Source of the DNA: RYN-230 sp963704995
GTDB lineage: Bacteria; Actinomycetota; Actinomycetes; Streptosporangiales; Streptosporangiaceae
NCBI GenBank assembly: GCA_963704995.1
Contig: CAVPIM010000009.1
Location: forward strand, 1,488,001 to 1,552,000
Length of the DNA stretch: 64,000 nucleotides
Direction: 5' to 3'
Shown piece by piece: positions 1 to 8,826 of this stretch. The position numbers were made by a program, and so were the translations under genes. The notes under the pieces are model-generated. The model had not been told where the DNA came from. It saw only the letters and a list, made by a program, of their open reading frames with translations, and searched no databases. Position 1 is the first letter of the stretch; each line of letters starts with the position of its first letter.

Positions 1-33
1 CAGCCGCTTACGGATCTCGTCGAATTCCTGCAC
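1..33 (-). CDS. 5' end of an unidentified gene leaving the window at the left edge
   Basis: Read on the minus strand, a GTG at 33-31 opens a frame beginning MQEFDEIRKRL that runs off base 1. A GGAGG ribosome binding site lies at 44-40 with a 6-nt spacer, which supports a real start. Only eleven residues are visible, so no family can be named. The gene is divergent from the glucoamylase gene. Confidence 0.5.
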   Translation of the reverse strand, partial: MQEFDEIRKRL

Positions 34-384
34 CGCTCGCCTCCGGCCCTGGCTGCCTGGTACCCGAGCTTAGGGCGAATCGGGCAGTGGGGTGACCCGA
101 TTAGCCCGGGCCGGCGGTGACCAGGATGCTGGCCCCGTCCCGCCGCGGCCGCCCGGCCGATCAGGTGGCCCGGAGATGCTGACGGCAGGCCGGTGCCGGA
201 AAACACTGTGCGGCAATGGCACAGCCGCAGGTAGCGGGCACGTTACGGAAACTTTGACACTTTATTTCTAGATTATTTCAGGGTCAGGTTCTGGCCCGCC
301 GTTTCCGGCAAACCTATGTTGTGCGGGAAACCATTTGTCCCGCCGCGATCCCGGCCCGCCCGGCCCGCGGCGCGAGGAGGGAAC
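34..384. other. gene-free divergent intergenic region
   Basis: This stretch separates the leftward partial gene from the glucoamylase gene. Most of it is GC-rich. An AT-rich patch at about 249-281 contains TTGACA at 254-259, which matches a -35 box, but no convincing -10 follows at normal spacing. No hairpin terminator or clear operator was recognised. Confidence 0.4.
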
Positions 385-3276
385 ATGATGTCGGCCCGCA
401 CGAGACCGGAAGCCCGCACCCGGTGGGCACGCTGCGGCGCAAGGTTATCCGCGGCCCTGGCCCTGGCCGCGGGCAGCGTCATCGCGGTGGCCGGCCCGGC
501 GCTGGCCGCGGGCAGCCCGCCGGGCGCGCCCGGCGCGAACGCCACCTGGAACGAGTCGAACGTGACCGGATTCGCCGATTCCCTGGGGTCCGGATCCAAG
601 GTCTGGTACACGCTGGGCGACGGTGAGCTGGAGAACGTCTTCTATCCGCAGACGGACACCCCCGATACATTCGGCCTGCAGTACCTGGTCAGCGACGGCT
701 CGTCGTTCACCGCCAGCGAGACCGCGGGCACCAGCCACGTGATCTCGCTGGCCGACCCGACGTCGCTGGCCTGGCGGCAGGTGAACACCGCGACCAACGG
801 CGACTTCACGATAACCAAGACCTACATCGCCGACCCGTCCCGCTCGGTAGTGCTCATCCAGACCACCTTCGACAACCTCAGCTCCGCCCCGCTCCAGCTC
901 TACGCGGACTACCTGCCGCAGCTGAACAACGACGGGATGGGCAACACCGGCGGCACCGACTCGTCCAGCGGCGACCTGGTGGCCTCCAACGGGTCGGTGG
1001 CCAGCGCGCTGGCCGCCTCCGCCGGCTTCACCCAGACCACCACCGGCTACGCCGGCAGTTCCAGCGACGCCAGCATCCAGCTGGCCAGCAGCCACGCGCT
1101 GACCAGCACATACTCCTCGGCGCCCACCGCCGGGCACCTGGTGCAGGTCGCGCAGATCCCCGTGGCCGCGAGCGGGGCGACCACGTTCACGCTGGCCCTC
1201 GGCTTCGACGCCAGCCCGTCCGCGGCCGTCTCCGACGCCGCCGCGTCGCTGGCGGCCGGGTTCAGCTCCCTGGAAAGCTCGTTCGAGTCCGGCTGGCACT
1301 CCTGGATCGGCGGCCTGAACGCCCCGCCCGCGTCCGTGACCGGCAGCGCGCCCCTGCAGGAGCAGTACTACGTGTCGCTGATGGAGGTCAAGGCAGACGA
1401 GGACAAGACTTACACCGGCGGGTTCATCGCGGCGCCGACCAACCCGTGGGGCACGAGCGTCAGCGCGAACAGCGGCGGCGGCCACGGCTACCACGTGGTG
1501 TGGACCCGGGACGAGTACGAGATGGCCTCCGCCCTGCTCGCGGCGGGTGACGCCACCGACGCGAACGCCGCCTTGCAGTACATCTTCAGCTACGAGGAGG
1601 AATCCAGCGGCGCGGTCAAGCAGAACAGCTTCCTGAACGGCACCGCGGTGTTCGGCTCACTCCAGATGGACGAGGTCGCCGACCCGATCATCCTGGCCTG
1701 GCAGCTCGGCGCGACGAACGTGGCGGACTGGGGGCACATCGAGTCACTGGCCAACTACCTGGTGTCGAACGGGCCGACGACCCCGCAGGAGCGATGGGAG
1801 GAGAACGGCGGCTACTCCCCGGCCACCATGGCCGCCGAGATCGCCGGGCTCATCTGCGCGGCGTCCATCGCCGAGACCAACGGCGCCACCAGCCAGGCCG
1901 CGACCTACCAGTCGACCGCACTGTCCTGGGCCGCTGAGGTGGACAGCACCACGTACACCACCTCGGGGTCGTACGGCACCGGCCGCTACTTCCTGCGGAT
2001 CACCCCGGACGGCAGCCCGAACTCCGGGTCCTCGATCGGCATCGCCAACGGCGGCGGCAGCCACGACGACCGTACCGTGGTGGATCCCAGCTTCCTGGAA
2101 CTTGTCCGGCTCGGGATCAAGGCGGCCACCGCGACCGACATCACCAGCACGCTGCCCGTGGTGGACGCCGAGCTCAAGGTGACCACGCCCGAGGGGCCGG
2201 TCTGGCACCGCTACAACTTCGACGGCTACGGCGAGACATCCTCCGGCGGCGACTACACCGGCTCCGGCACCGGCAACCCGTGGCCGGTGCTGACCGGCGA
2301 GCGCGGTGAGTACGACGTCGCCGCGGGCAACCTGAGCGGGGCGCAGTCCCTGCTGGCCACGATGGCCGGCGCGGCCAACTCCGGGTACCAGATACCCGAG
2401 CAGGTCTGGGGCGGCGCCACCGGCACCGGCGGGTTCACGTTCGGCCAGCCGGACAACTCCTCCACCCCGCTGATGTGGGCCATGGCCCAGTACGTCCGGC
2501 TGGCCGTCAACATCTCGGCTGGTAAGGACGTGGACACCCCGGCCGTCGTCACCCAGTGCGTGCAGCAGGGCGCCTGCCCGGTGAGCGGCTCGGTCAAGGA
2601 GACCGTCAACGTGACCGTGCCGGTGAACACCGACGCGTCCGGCGACCCCGTCTACCTGGCCGGGAACCTGTCCGCGCTGGGCCTGGGCCAGTCCGACTGG
2701 GCGGCGAACGGCGTCCCGATGACCCGGGTCAGCGCGACCAGGTGGACCGCTACCGTCGAGGCCACCGCCGACGCCACCTTGTCCTACAAGTACGACCTCG
2801 GCGGCAGCTGGAGCAACGTGGAGAAGAACGCGGCCTGCGCCGATATCGGCAACCGCAGCATGAGCGTGAACGGCGGCACCGAGAACGACACCGTCGCCAA
2901 CTGGGGTGGCCCCGGGGCGTGCGGGGACTCCACCGCGGTCATCAACGTCACCGTGCCCGCGGGCACGCCGGGCGGCGACACCGTCTACCTGTCCGGCGGC
3001 TACGACGTGCTGGGCACCGGGATCCCGTCGTCCGACGACTGGATCGCGACCGACTACCCGATGATCTCGACCGGCCCGGACACCTGGACGCTGACCATCA
3101 CCGGCGTCCCCACCGCCAATTTCCAGTACAAGTTCACGCTGGGCAGCTGGAACAACGTCGAGGAGAGCAGCAGCTGCGCGTTCACGGCCAACCGCGTGTT
3201 CGGCTTCAGCACCGCCGGCGCCACCTACACGGCCAACGACACCGTCGCCGCCTGGGAGGGTGTCGGAAGCTGCTAG
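385..3276 (+). CDS. secreted GH15 glucoamylase/glucodextranase with two C-terminal starch-binding-like modules
   Basis: The protein should release glucose from alpha-glucans outside the cell. A Tat/Sec-like signal peptide with an AGPALAAG cleavage region is followed by a glucodextranase-type N domain (about residues 45-290, with KVWYTLGDGELENVFYPQ) and an alpha/alpha-barrel GH15 domain (about 310-740). The motifs WTRDEYEMA, LQMDEVADP, RWEENGGYSP and IPEQVWGG provide the expected catalytic acid and base glutamates. Two repeated beta-sandwich modules (about 755-855 and 860-963), each with YK(Y/F)..GSW.NVE, resemble CBM20-type starch-binding domains. AGGAGG at 375-380 supports ATG 385 or ATG 388. 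The next gene is convergent. The gene probably works with the alpha-glucan locus at 10-18 kb, which is inference from function. Confidence 0.85.
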   Translation: MMSARTRPEARTRWARCGARLSAALALAAGSVIAVAGPALAAGSPPGAPGANATWNESNVTGFADSLGSGSKVWYTLGDGELENVFYPQTDTPDTFGLQYLVSDGSSFTASETAGTSHVISLADPTSLAWRQVNTATNGDFTITKTYIADPSRSVVLIQTTFDNLSSAPLQLYADYLPQLNNDGMGNTGGTDSSSGDLVASNGSVASALAASAGFTQTTTGYAGSSSDASIQLASSHALTSTYSSAPTAGHLVQVAQIPVAASGATTFTLALGFDASPSAAVSDAAASLAAGFSSLESSFESGWHSWIGGLNAPPASVTGSAPLQEQYYVSLMEVKADEDKTYTGGFIAAPTNPWGTSVSANSGGGHGYHVVWTRDEYEMASALLAAGDATDANAALQYIFSYEEESSGAVKQNSFLNGTAVFGSLQMDEVADPIILAWQLGATNVADWGHIESLANYLVSNGPTTPQERWEENGGYSPATMAAEIAGLICAASIAETNGATSQAATYQSTALSWAAEVDSTTYTTSGSYGTGRYFLRITPDGSPNSGSSIGIANGGGSHDDRTVVDPSFLELVRLGIKAATATDITSTLPVVDAELKVTTPEGPVWHRYNFDGYGETSSGGDYTGSGTGNPWPVLTGERGEYDVAAGNLSGAQSLLATMAGAANSGYQIPEQVWGGATGTGGFTFGQPDNSSTPLMWAMAQYVRLAVNISAGKDVDTPAVVTQCVQQGACPVSGSVKETVNVTVPVNTDASGDPVYLAGNLSALGLGQSDWAANGVPMTRVSATRWTATVEATADATLSYKYDLGGSWSNVEKNAACADIGNRSMSVNGGTENDTVANWGGPGACGDSTAVINVTVPAGTPGGDTVYLSGGYDVLGTGIPSSDDWIATDYPMISTGPDTWTLTITGVPTANFQYKFTLGSWNNVEESSSCAFTANRVFGFSTAGATYTANDTVAAWEGVGSC

Positions 3277-3338
3277 ACGCCCCTGGAGGCAGCCTGCCCG
3301 CCCGGGCCCGTGCGGCCAGGCCCGCGGCAGGGCCGGGA

Positions 3339-4277
3339 TCAGCCCAGCTGGTCCCGGATCCGGGCCAGCATCTCCCGGGCGGGCAGCCGCCGGGCGGCCT
3401 GCACGCACAACTGGTCCATGACCGCGGCGTAGTGATCGACGTCCCGCCGCTTGTCCAGGTACAGCGCGCCGGTGAGCTGCTCCAGGTAGACCACGTCGGG
3501 CAGATCCGGCGGGGCGAACCGCAGGATGCTGAACGAGCCGGCCGCGGCGCCATGGTAGCCGCTGCCCAGCGGCACCACGTACAGCGCGATGTTGGGCTGG
3601 CCAGCCAGCTCGATAAGCCGTTCCAGCTGGGCTTCCATCACGCCGGGGCCGCCTAGCCGGCGGCGCAGCGCGGTCTCGTCCACGACCGCCCACAGTTTCG
3701 GGCCGTCCGGGCGGGACAGGATCTGCTGGCGCTTCATCCGCAGGCTGACCCGGCGGGCGATCTCGTCCTCCGGGGCGGCCAGGTGGCCGCGCCGGATCAC
3801 CGCCCGGGCGTACTCCGGCGTCTGCAGCAGCCCGGGCACGAACTGCACCTCGTAGACCCGGATCCGGGATGCGGCCGCCTCCAGCCCCACGTAGAACTCG
3901 AACCAGCCGGGCAGCACCTCCCCGTACTGGTGCCACCACCCGGGGCGGGCGGCTTCGCGGGCCAGCCGCAGCACGTCGGCCCGCTCCGCCTCGCCGGTCA
4001 CGCCGTACAGGGTGAGCAGGTCCGCGAGGTCACGCTGCTTCATGCTGACCCGGCCGTGCTCCAGCCGGCTGATCTTCGAGGCCGAGGCCCGGATTACCGC
4101 GCCGGCCGCCTCGCAGGTGATGCCGTGCGCCTCGCGCAGGCGGCGCAGCTGGCTGCCGAGCACGATACGGAGCACGGTCGGCCCGGTGGCCGGGTCGGGC
4201 AGCGGCACACTGGCCCAGCCCGGATCAGCCGGCCCGGGGGTCGGTGCGGGATGGTGCTGCGGCACGGGGCTGGGCAT
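3339..4277 (-). CDS. XRE-family regulator with DUF5753-type C-terminal domain
   Basis: An N-terminal helix-turn-helix (LRRLREAHGITCEAAGAVIR..SKISRLEHGR, about residues 35-80) precedes a roughly 200-residue domain with WHQYGEVLPGWFEFYVGLE and FVPGLLQTPEYARAV, the usual signature of the large actinomycete XRE/DUF5753 group. Such genes often sit beside a small DUF397 protein, but none is recognisable here. The start at 4277 is chosen because GGAG lies just upstream and the family begins near there; an upstream ATG would add 45 unconserved residues. It overlaps the 3' end of the upstream hydrolase gene by about 53 bp on the same strand, suggesting co-transcription. The target is unknown. Confidence 0.8.
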   Translation of the reverse strand: MPSPVPQHHPAPTPGPADPGWASVPLPDPATGPTVLRIVLGSQLRRLREAHGITCEAAGAVIRASASKISRLEHGRVSMKQRDLADLLTLYGVTGEAERADVLRLAREAARPGWWHQYGEVLPGWFEFYVGLEAAASRIRVYEVQFVPGLLQTPEYARAVIRRGHLAAPEDEIARRVSLRMKRQQILSRPDGPKLWAVVDETALRRRLGGPGVMEAQLERLIELAGQPNIALYVVPLGSGYHGAAAGSFSILRFAPPDLPDVVYLEQLTGALYLDKRRDVDHYAAVMDQLCVQAARRLPAREMLARIRDQLG

Positions 4278-6018
4278 CGGGACTCCGGCTGGTGTGGTGA
4301 CGGCCCAGTGTCCCACTACTGGGCCCCGGACCGCTACGCCCGGAAAGCACGGGAAGTGACAACGTGCAGGGGTCGGCCACTTCGTGCAGGATTTGCAGGT
4401 CAACCACGACAAGCCGGGTCGCGGTGGCCGGCGGCTCTCCGGAGCCGGTGTTGCGCGCGAAACGGGGATGAGCCCCGGCCGACACCTGGAGCCGCAGCCG
4501 GTGCCCGGCCGCGAACCGGTAGGCGGTCGCGCTCATCGGGACCGTGATGGCCTCCGGCTCGTCCCCGTCCCCCGCGCCCGGGCGATGCCGGATGATGCCG
4601 TCACAGACATTACGTGAACGCCCCTGCGGGTCCACGTCACACAGCCGGGCGAAGAGGTCGAAGTGGCCGCTGGAGGCGCGGACCCGGACCCGGGCGCTGA
4701 CCGGCCCGATCACGTCGAGCGCCCCGGCGAGCGGCGCGCTGGTGAAGACCAGGACGTCGGGCCGGGCCTCCAGGGCCCGGTTGTCCCTGGCCCCGGCCTT
4801 GCTGGTCAGCAGCGGGCCGCCGACCGACGGCGTCGGGTCCGCGGGGTCGTAGCGGAACGAGGAGATCCCCGGCACCTGCGGGGGGTCGGGGTCCAGGCTG
4901 CCGCCGGCGCCCGGGTACCAGGGCTGGCGGTCCAGCTGGGGCGGCGGCCAGTCGGCCAGGTCCCGCCATTGGCCGGCGCCCTCGACGTACACCCGCACCG
5001 GGTGGTCTTCGTTGCGGAGCTCTGGATTTTCCCCGGTGTAAGCCCGCAGCCAGCTGAGCGCCTCGCCCAGGACAACCGGGAGGGCCTTATTGAAGGCCGA
5101 CGCGTGCGTCCACGGGCCGACCACCAGGCGGACGGGGCGGCCAGCCGCCCGCAGCTGGCCGTACTCCCCCAGGACCGGGTCCAGGCAGGCATCCCACCAG
5201 CCGGTGAGCAGGCTGACCGGGACCGGCGGGGCCGCAGTGCTCACCGGTATCTGCAGGCCGGTCCAGTAGGGGTCGGCCCGGTCCGGGTGGGTCAGCCAGT
5301 CCTCGAGCCAGGGCACCCGGCGGCCCAGGGCCGGCGGGTAGGCACGGATCAGCGGCAGTTCCCGGCTGACCCGCCGCATCCGGCGCTGTACCCGCAGCCC
5401 GGTCCGGATCACCGCGGCCATCCCGTGCTCGAAGCCCAGCGTCGCGGCGGTGGCCACCAGCACGTTCTCCAGCGCGAACGCGCCCCCGGGGTAGACGAAC
5501 TCATGGGGGCCGGACATGGCGACCTGCACGACCATGGCCCGTAGTTCCGGCGGCGCGCCGGCGGCCAGCGCGAACTGGACGTAGCCGAGGTAGCTGGGCC
5601 CGATGGTGGCCAGCACCCCGGTGAACCAGGGCTGCTCGCGCAGCCAGGCCACGGCCGCCTCGCCGTCGGCGCGCTCGCGGCGGAACGGCTCGTACTCCCC
5701 GCCGGATCCGCCGGTGCCACGGCAGCTCTGGATCACGACGTGAAACCCCTGCTCGGCGATCAGGCCGCCGAACAGGTGGTCCCAGGGGAAGCCGCGGCCG
5801 TACGGGGTGCGGACCAGCACCGTGGGCCGCGGGGTGGCGACCTGCGGGATGTAGTGGTCGGTGATGAGCGGCACGCCGTCGCCGGCGGGCACCGCCAGCC
5901 CGGCGTCGACGCGGACCGCGCATTCGGGCGGCGGCAGGTCCCGCAGATCCCGCCGGGACATCCGCATCCAGAACCGGACGTGGCGGGGCAGGGGAGCACC
6001 CCCGGGTGAATCGGGCAT
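4225..6018 (-). CDS. CocE/NonD-family serine hydrolase
   Basis: This is an alpha/beta hydrolase of the X-Pro dipeptidyl-peptidase S15/cocaine-esterase type. The nucleophile elbow is GPSYLGYVQ (Ser near residue 136), the acid is likely in WWDACLDP and the histidine in VVGPWTHAS. RTPYGRGFPW and QSCRGTGGSGGEYEPF are characteristic family motifs. A C-terminal jelly-roll domain (about 370-560) ends with LVVVDLQILHEV. At 597 residues it is slightly long because of a low-complexity tail overlapping the XRE gene. There is no signal peptide, so it is probably cytoplasmic. The substrate, an ester or amide, is unknown. A TetR gene lies divergently upstream across a palindromic site and probably controls it. 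Confidence 0.82.
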   Translation of the reverse strand: MPDSPGGAPLPRHVRFWMRMSRRDLRDLPPPECAVRVDAGLAVPAGDGVPLITDHYIPQVATPRPTVLVRTPYGRGFPWDHLFGGLIAEQGFHVVIQSCRGTGGSGGEYEPFRRERADGEAAVAWLREQPWFTGVLATIGPSYLGYVQFALAAGAPPELRAMVVQVAMSGPHEFVYPGGAFALENVLVATAATLGFEHGMAAVIRTGLRVQRRMRRVSRELPLIRAYPPALGRRVPWLEDWLTHPDRADPYWTGLQIPVSTAAPPVPVSLLTGWWDACLDPVLGEYGQLRAAGRPVRLVVGPWTHASAFNKALPVVLGEALSWLRAYTGENPELRNEDHPVRVYVEGAGQWRDLADWPPPQLDRQPWYPGAGGSLDPDPPQVPGISSFRYDPADPTPSVGGPLLTSKAGARDNRALEARPDVLVFTSAPLAGALDVIGPVSARVRVRASSGHFDLFARLCDVDPQGRSRNVCDGIIRHRPGAGDGDEPEAITVPMSATAYRFAAGHRLRLQVSAGAHPRFARNTGSGEPPATATRLVVVDLQILHEVADPCTLSLPVLSGRSGPGPSSGTLGRHHTSRSPDAQPRAAAPSRTDPRAG

Positions 6019-6071
6019 CGTTACTCCTTACTCCTTAGTCCTTCGCTCGTTCGGCTCCACTGGCCTGAGCA

Positions 6072-6128
6072 AGCTACGTACGTTGTACGTTGTTACTTCG
6101 CACCCTACTCCGTACGGTGCACGTAGCT
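6072..6128. promoter_or_regulatory. interrupted inverted repeat, candidate TetR operator
   Basis: The left arm AGCTACGTACGTTGTACG (6072-6089) and right arm CGTACGGTGCACGTAGCT (6111-6128) match at 14 of 18 positions as an inverted repeat with a 21-bp spacer. The site lies between the divergent hydrolase and TetR genes, as expected for an autoregulatory TetR operator. Binding is inferred. Confidence 0.55.
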
Positions 6129-6155
6129 AAGCTGCGGGGTGGAGGTGAGAGACGA

Positions 6156-6887
6156 GTGACCACGTCAGGCCCGGGCCCGGGGGCGAAATCCCCTGCTGCG
6201 GCGTCGATCTGGGAGGTGCCTGAGTACGGCGGCCGCGGGCCCCGGCCCAGGCACAGCCGGGCCACGATCGCCGCGGCCGCGGTCGCCCTGGCCGACGCCG
6301 AGGGCACCGACGCGGTCACCATGCGGCGGGTCGCCGCCGGCCTGGGCATGGGCACCATGTCGCTGTACAACTACGTGCCGTCCAAGCAGCACCTAGTCGA
6401 GCTGATGATCGACCAGGTGAGCGGCGAGTACGAGTACCCGGACTCCGCGGCGGACGCCCGGGCCGCGCTCCTGGACCTGGCCCGGCAGGGACGCGACATC
6501 ACCCGGCGCCATCCGTGGCTGCCCCGGGTCATGCAGCGGCCCCCGGTGTTCGGGCCGAACGTGCTGCGTTACGTGGAGTACTTCCTGGGCCTGCTGAGCG
6601 GCTCGGACCTGGACACCGGGGCCAAGATGGAGGTCCTGGGCATGATCAACGGGTTCGCGATCTCCTACGGCGGGGTGCAGGCGGCGCAGGCCGAGGAACG
6701 GGCCCGGACCGGGGTGACCGAGCAGGAGCAGGCCGCCGCCCAGGTGGCGGAGCTGGTCGCGGCCGCGGCCAGCGGGCGCTACCCGAACCTGGCCGGGGCG
6801 CTGGCCGGGCCGCCCCCGCCCGAGCGGGACGCGGACGAAGTCTTCGACCGGTGCATCCGGCGGCTCATTGAGGGCGCGCTGGGCTGA
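6156..6887 (+). CDS. TetR/AcrR-family repressor (TetR_C_1-like)
   Basis: The N-terminal HTH (TIAAAAVALADAEGTDAVTMRR..LGMGTMSLYNYVPSKQHLVELM, about residues 33-85) has the TetR form, followed by an all-helical ligand-binding domain. GTG 6156 is chosen because GGAGG lies at 6141-6145; longer versions would run through the operator region. The roughly 30 residues before the HTH are low complexity. The gene is divergent from the CocE-like hydrolase, which is the likely target together with itself. The stop codon is part of a terminator hairpin. Confidence 0.82.
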   Translation: MTTSGPGPGAKSPAAASIWEVPEYGGRGPRPRHSRATIAAAAVALADAEGTDAVTMRRVAAGLGMGTMSLYNYVPSKQHLVELMIDQVSGEYEYPDSAADARAALLDLARQGRDITRRHPWLPRVMQRPPVFGPNVLRYVEYFLGLLSGSDLDTGAKMEVLGMINGFAISYGGVQAAQAEERARTGVTEQEQAAAQVAELVAAAASGRYPNLAGALAGPPPPERDADEVFDRCIRRLIEGALG

Positions 6888-6904
6888 CCCCCCAAGAGGG
6901 GTCA
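6885..6904 (+). terminator. short hairpin terminator after the TetR gene
   Basis: TGACCCC (6885-6891) and GGGGTCA (6898-6904) form a perfect 7-bp stem with a 6-nt loop, beginning at the stop codon. There is no U-tract, as is common in actinomycetes. Confidence 0.5.
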
Positions 6905-7003
6905 TGACGCCTGGTTAACGAGCGCCTTAGGATCATGTCTCGTAACAAAGGTCGAGGACGGGTATCTCCTGTTACCCCTGTCACCGGGAGGGGGGGTCCG
7001 CGG

Positions 7004-7678
7004 TTAGGGGTGAGGGGGGAGATGCCCGTCCTCGACGGCTCGATAGTACAGGTCCAATTTCGTGGGTGCCGCCCGTCCAGCTCTAGCGTACTTCTCGCGG
7101 ACACGGCCCACGTACTGCTTGGCTGTCTCTTCACTAATGCACATTCGCCTGGCCACAGACTTCATCGGCATGCCGGTGGCGTAAAGCTGAAGGGCCCGCG
7201 TTTCCTGTGCGCTTAATACGGGCCGGTCAGGGGCGTCGTCGGTGGCGAAGATGTAGGCCAGACGGGGTGAGATCCAATCCTTTCCCGCGGCCACAGCCTT
7301 AATGGCCATCCGAACCTCGGAAGTCTCTTCGTTCTTTAGCACGTAGCCGAGCGCACCGGCGCGAATCGCGTCCCGGACCGAGACGGGCTTGTCCGAGGCG
7401 GACAGGACCAGCACCGCGGGTCCGGCGGCGCGGATGGCCGCCACGTTGCGCGCGGCCGTGGTCCCGTCCCCCAGGTCCAGGTCGAGCAGGACCACGTGCG
7501 CGTGCCGCCCCGGCCCGGCCAGGAGGCCGTCCACGGTCGCCGCGGTAGCGATGACGCGGATGTCGCTGCCCGTGCTGCTGCCCGAGCCGCTGACTGGACC
7601 GCTGACCCAGCCGGCGATGCTGTCCAGGATGATCGGGTGGTCGTCCACGGCGGCCACGGCGATCGTCGCCGGGGTCAC
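7004..7678 (-). CDS. LuxR/NarL-type two-component response regulator
   Basis: An N-terminal receiver domain (about residues 5-125) contains the acidic pair VDDHP, the phosphoacceptor aspartate in VVLLDLDLGD, the Ser of LVLSASD and the Lys of YVLKNEE. The C-terminal HTH is PVLSAQETRALQLYATGMPMKSVARRMCISEETAKQ. The GTG start shares GTGA with the stop of the upstream kinase-like gene, so translation is probably coupled. The partner kinase should be one or both of the upstream sensor genes. The target genes are unknown. Confidence 0.88.
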   Translation of the reverse strand: MTPATIAVAAVDDHPIILDSIAGWVSGPVSGSGSSTGSDIRVIATAATVDGLLAGPGRHAHVVLLDLDLGDGTTAARNVAAIRAAGPAVLVLSASDKPVSVRDAIRAGALGYVLKNEETSEVRMAIKAVAAGKDWISPRLAYIFATDDAPDRPVLSAQETRALQLYATGMPMKSVARRMCISEETAKQYVGRVREKYARAGRAAPTKLDLYYRAVEDGHLPPHP

Positions 7679-8826
7679 GCCGGCTCCCCCGCGCCCCAGC
7701 TGACCTCGAGGCAGCCCGAGCCGGTGGTATCGGCGTCGAGCCGGGCCCGCCAGCGGGAGATCCCGCCGGCCGGCGGGAACGCCGCGGCGCGCGCGGCGGG
7801 AGGCAGCCCCGCGAAGGTCAGGTACAACTCCACGCCGGGCCCGGGATCAGCGCTGTTCCCCTGGGCGAGCACCGTCAGGGTGACGGCCTGCGGCGGGAGC
7901 GCCCGCAGCACCGTGTCCACCGCACCGACGGTCGCCTGCGTCACGTCCGGGGACGGCAGTCCTGGGTCCCCCACTAGCTGGACCTCGACCTGCAGGCCGC
8001 GCTGCCGGGCCGCGCTCAGCGCGGGTTCCAGCCCGGCCAGGAGTTCGCGGCCCAGCCGGGCCTGCTCGACCAGGGCACGCCGCAGGGAGGTGGCGTGCCG
8101 GGCGCAGGCCTGGCGCACCTCCTCGGCGGCCGGGTCGAGGGAGCCGTCCGCGATCCCGCGCAGCAGCGGAAGCGCCTCCAGCTCCAGCAGCGCGAACCGG
8201 CTCCGCCGGTCGTCGGCGATCGCGGCGATCGCGGCGCGTTCCGCGGCCAGGCGGCTGGCCAGCTCGGCCCGGCGGGCGGCCAGCCGGGCGTGGACCCGGA
8301 GCGTGGGCCGCAGGGCGGCGAACACCCCCAGGATCAGCGCCATCACGTACGCGGCCGCCGCGAGCCGGGCGATGCCCGGCGCCTCGGTGCCCAGCAGGCG
8401 CAGGATGAAGAAGCCGTTGACCGCCATGACGAGCAGCGCCCCGGGCACCCACTCCCAGGCGGGACGGCTGAGGGCCGCGAGCGCGAGCAGCCAGACCGCG
8501 CCGAGGATGGACCAGTCCAGGGCGCCGGCCGGGGCATGCGGCCGGCGGTCCCAGCCCATCGCGCTGACCGCGGCGAGCGCCACTGCCACCGCGGCGGCGG
8601 CCTGCCCCCGGGTGAGACCGCCCCCGCGCACGCACGGGACCAGCCTCCAGGCCGCCACGAGCAGGCCGAGCCAGACCGTGAGCGGCACCGCCGGGTGCCG
8701 GTAGTCCGGCAGCATGGCCAGGACCTGGACGAGCAGGCCGAGCGGCAGGATCCCGGCCAGGACCGCCATCAGGCGCGGGACTGCGGCATCGGTCACGTCG
8801 CGGACCGCGCCCGCGTGGCTCACCAT
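7675..8826 (-). CDS. membrane protein resembling a degenerate sensor kinase
   Basis: This gene starts at ATG 8826, which overlaps the proper stop of the upstream kinase by 7 bp, and ends in the GTGA overlap with the response regulator. About five or six hydrophobic segments (residues 15-190) are followed by a helical region and an alpha/beta C-terminus in the place of a kinase core. No phospho-accepting H-box and no N, G1 or G2 ATP-binding motifs are visible. It may be a signalling partner rather than an active kinase. An uninterrupted frame joins it to the upstream kinase, but that is an artefact of the frameshift near 9,000. Confidence 0.6.
   Translation of the reverse strand: MVSHAGAVRDVTDAAVPRLMAVLAGILPLGLLVQVLAMLPDYRHPAVPLTVWLGLLVAAWRLVPCVRGGGLTRGQAAAAVAVALAAVSAMGWDRRPHAPAGALDWSILGAVWLLALAALSRPAWEWVPGALLVMAVNGFFILRLLGTEAPGIARLAAAAYVMALILGVFAALRPTLRVHARLAARRAELASRLAAERAAIAAIADDRRSRFALLELEALPLLRGIADGSLDPAAEEVRQACARHATSLRRALVEQARLGRELLAGLEPALSAARQRGLQVEVQLVGDPGLPSPDVTQATVGAVDTVLRALPPQAVTLTVLAQGNSADPGPGVELYLTFAGLPPAARAAAFPPAGGISRWRARLDADTTGSGCLEVSWGAGEPA

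Noticed and set aside
254..281. Sigma-70-type promoter for the glucoamylase gene (TTGACA at 254-259)
   Set aside because: No acceptable -10 hexamer at 16-18 bp spacing, so the -35 match alone is not enough for a promoter feature.
1744..3939. Very long open frame on the minus strand, antisense to the glucoamylase gene
   Set aside because: It is a GC-rich shadow of the glucoamylase and XRE genes: repetitive Arg/Gly/Ala composition, no domain motifs and no ribosome binding site.
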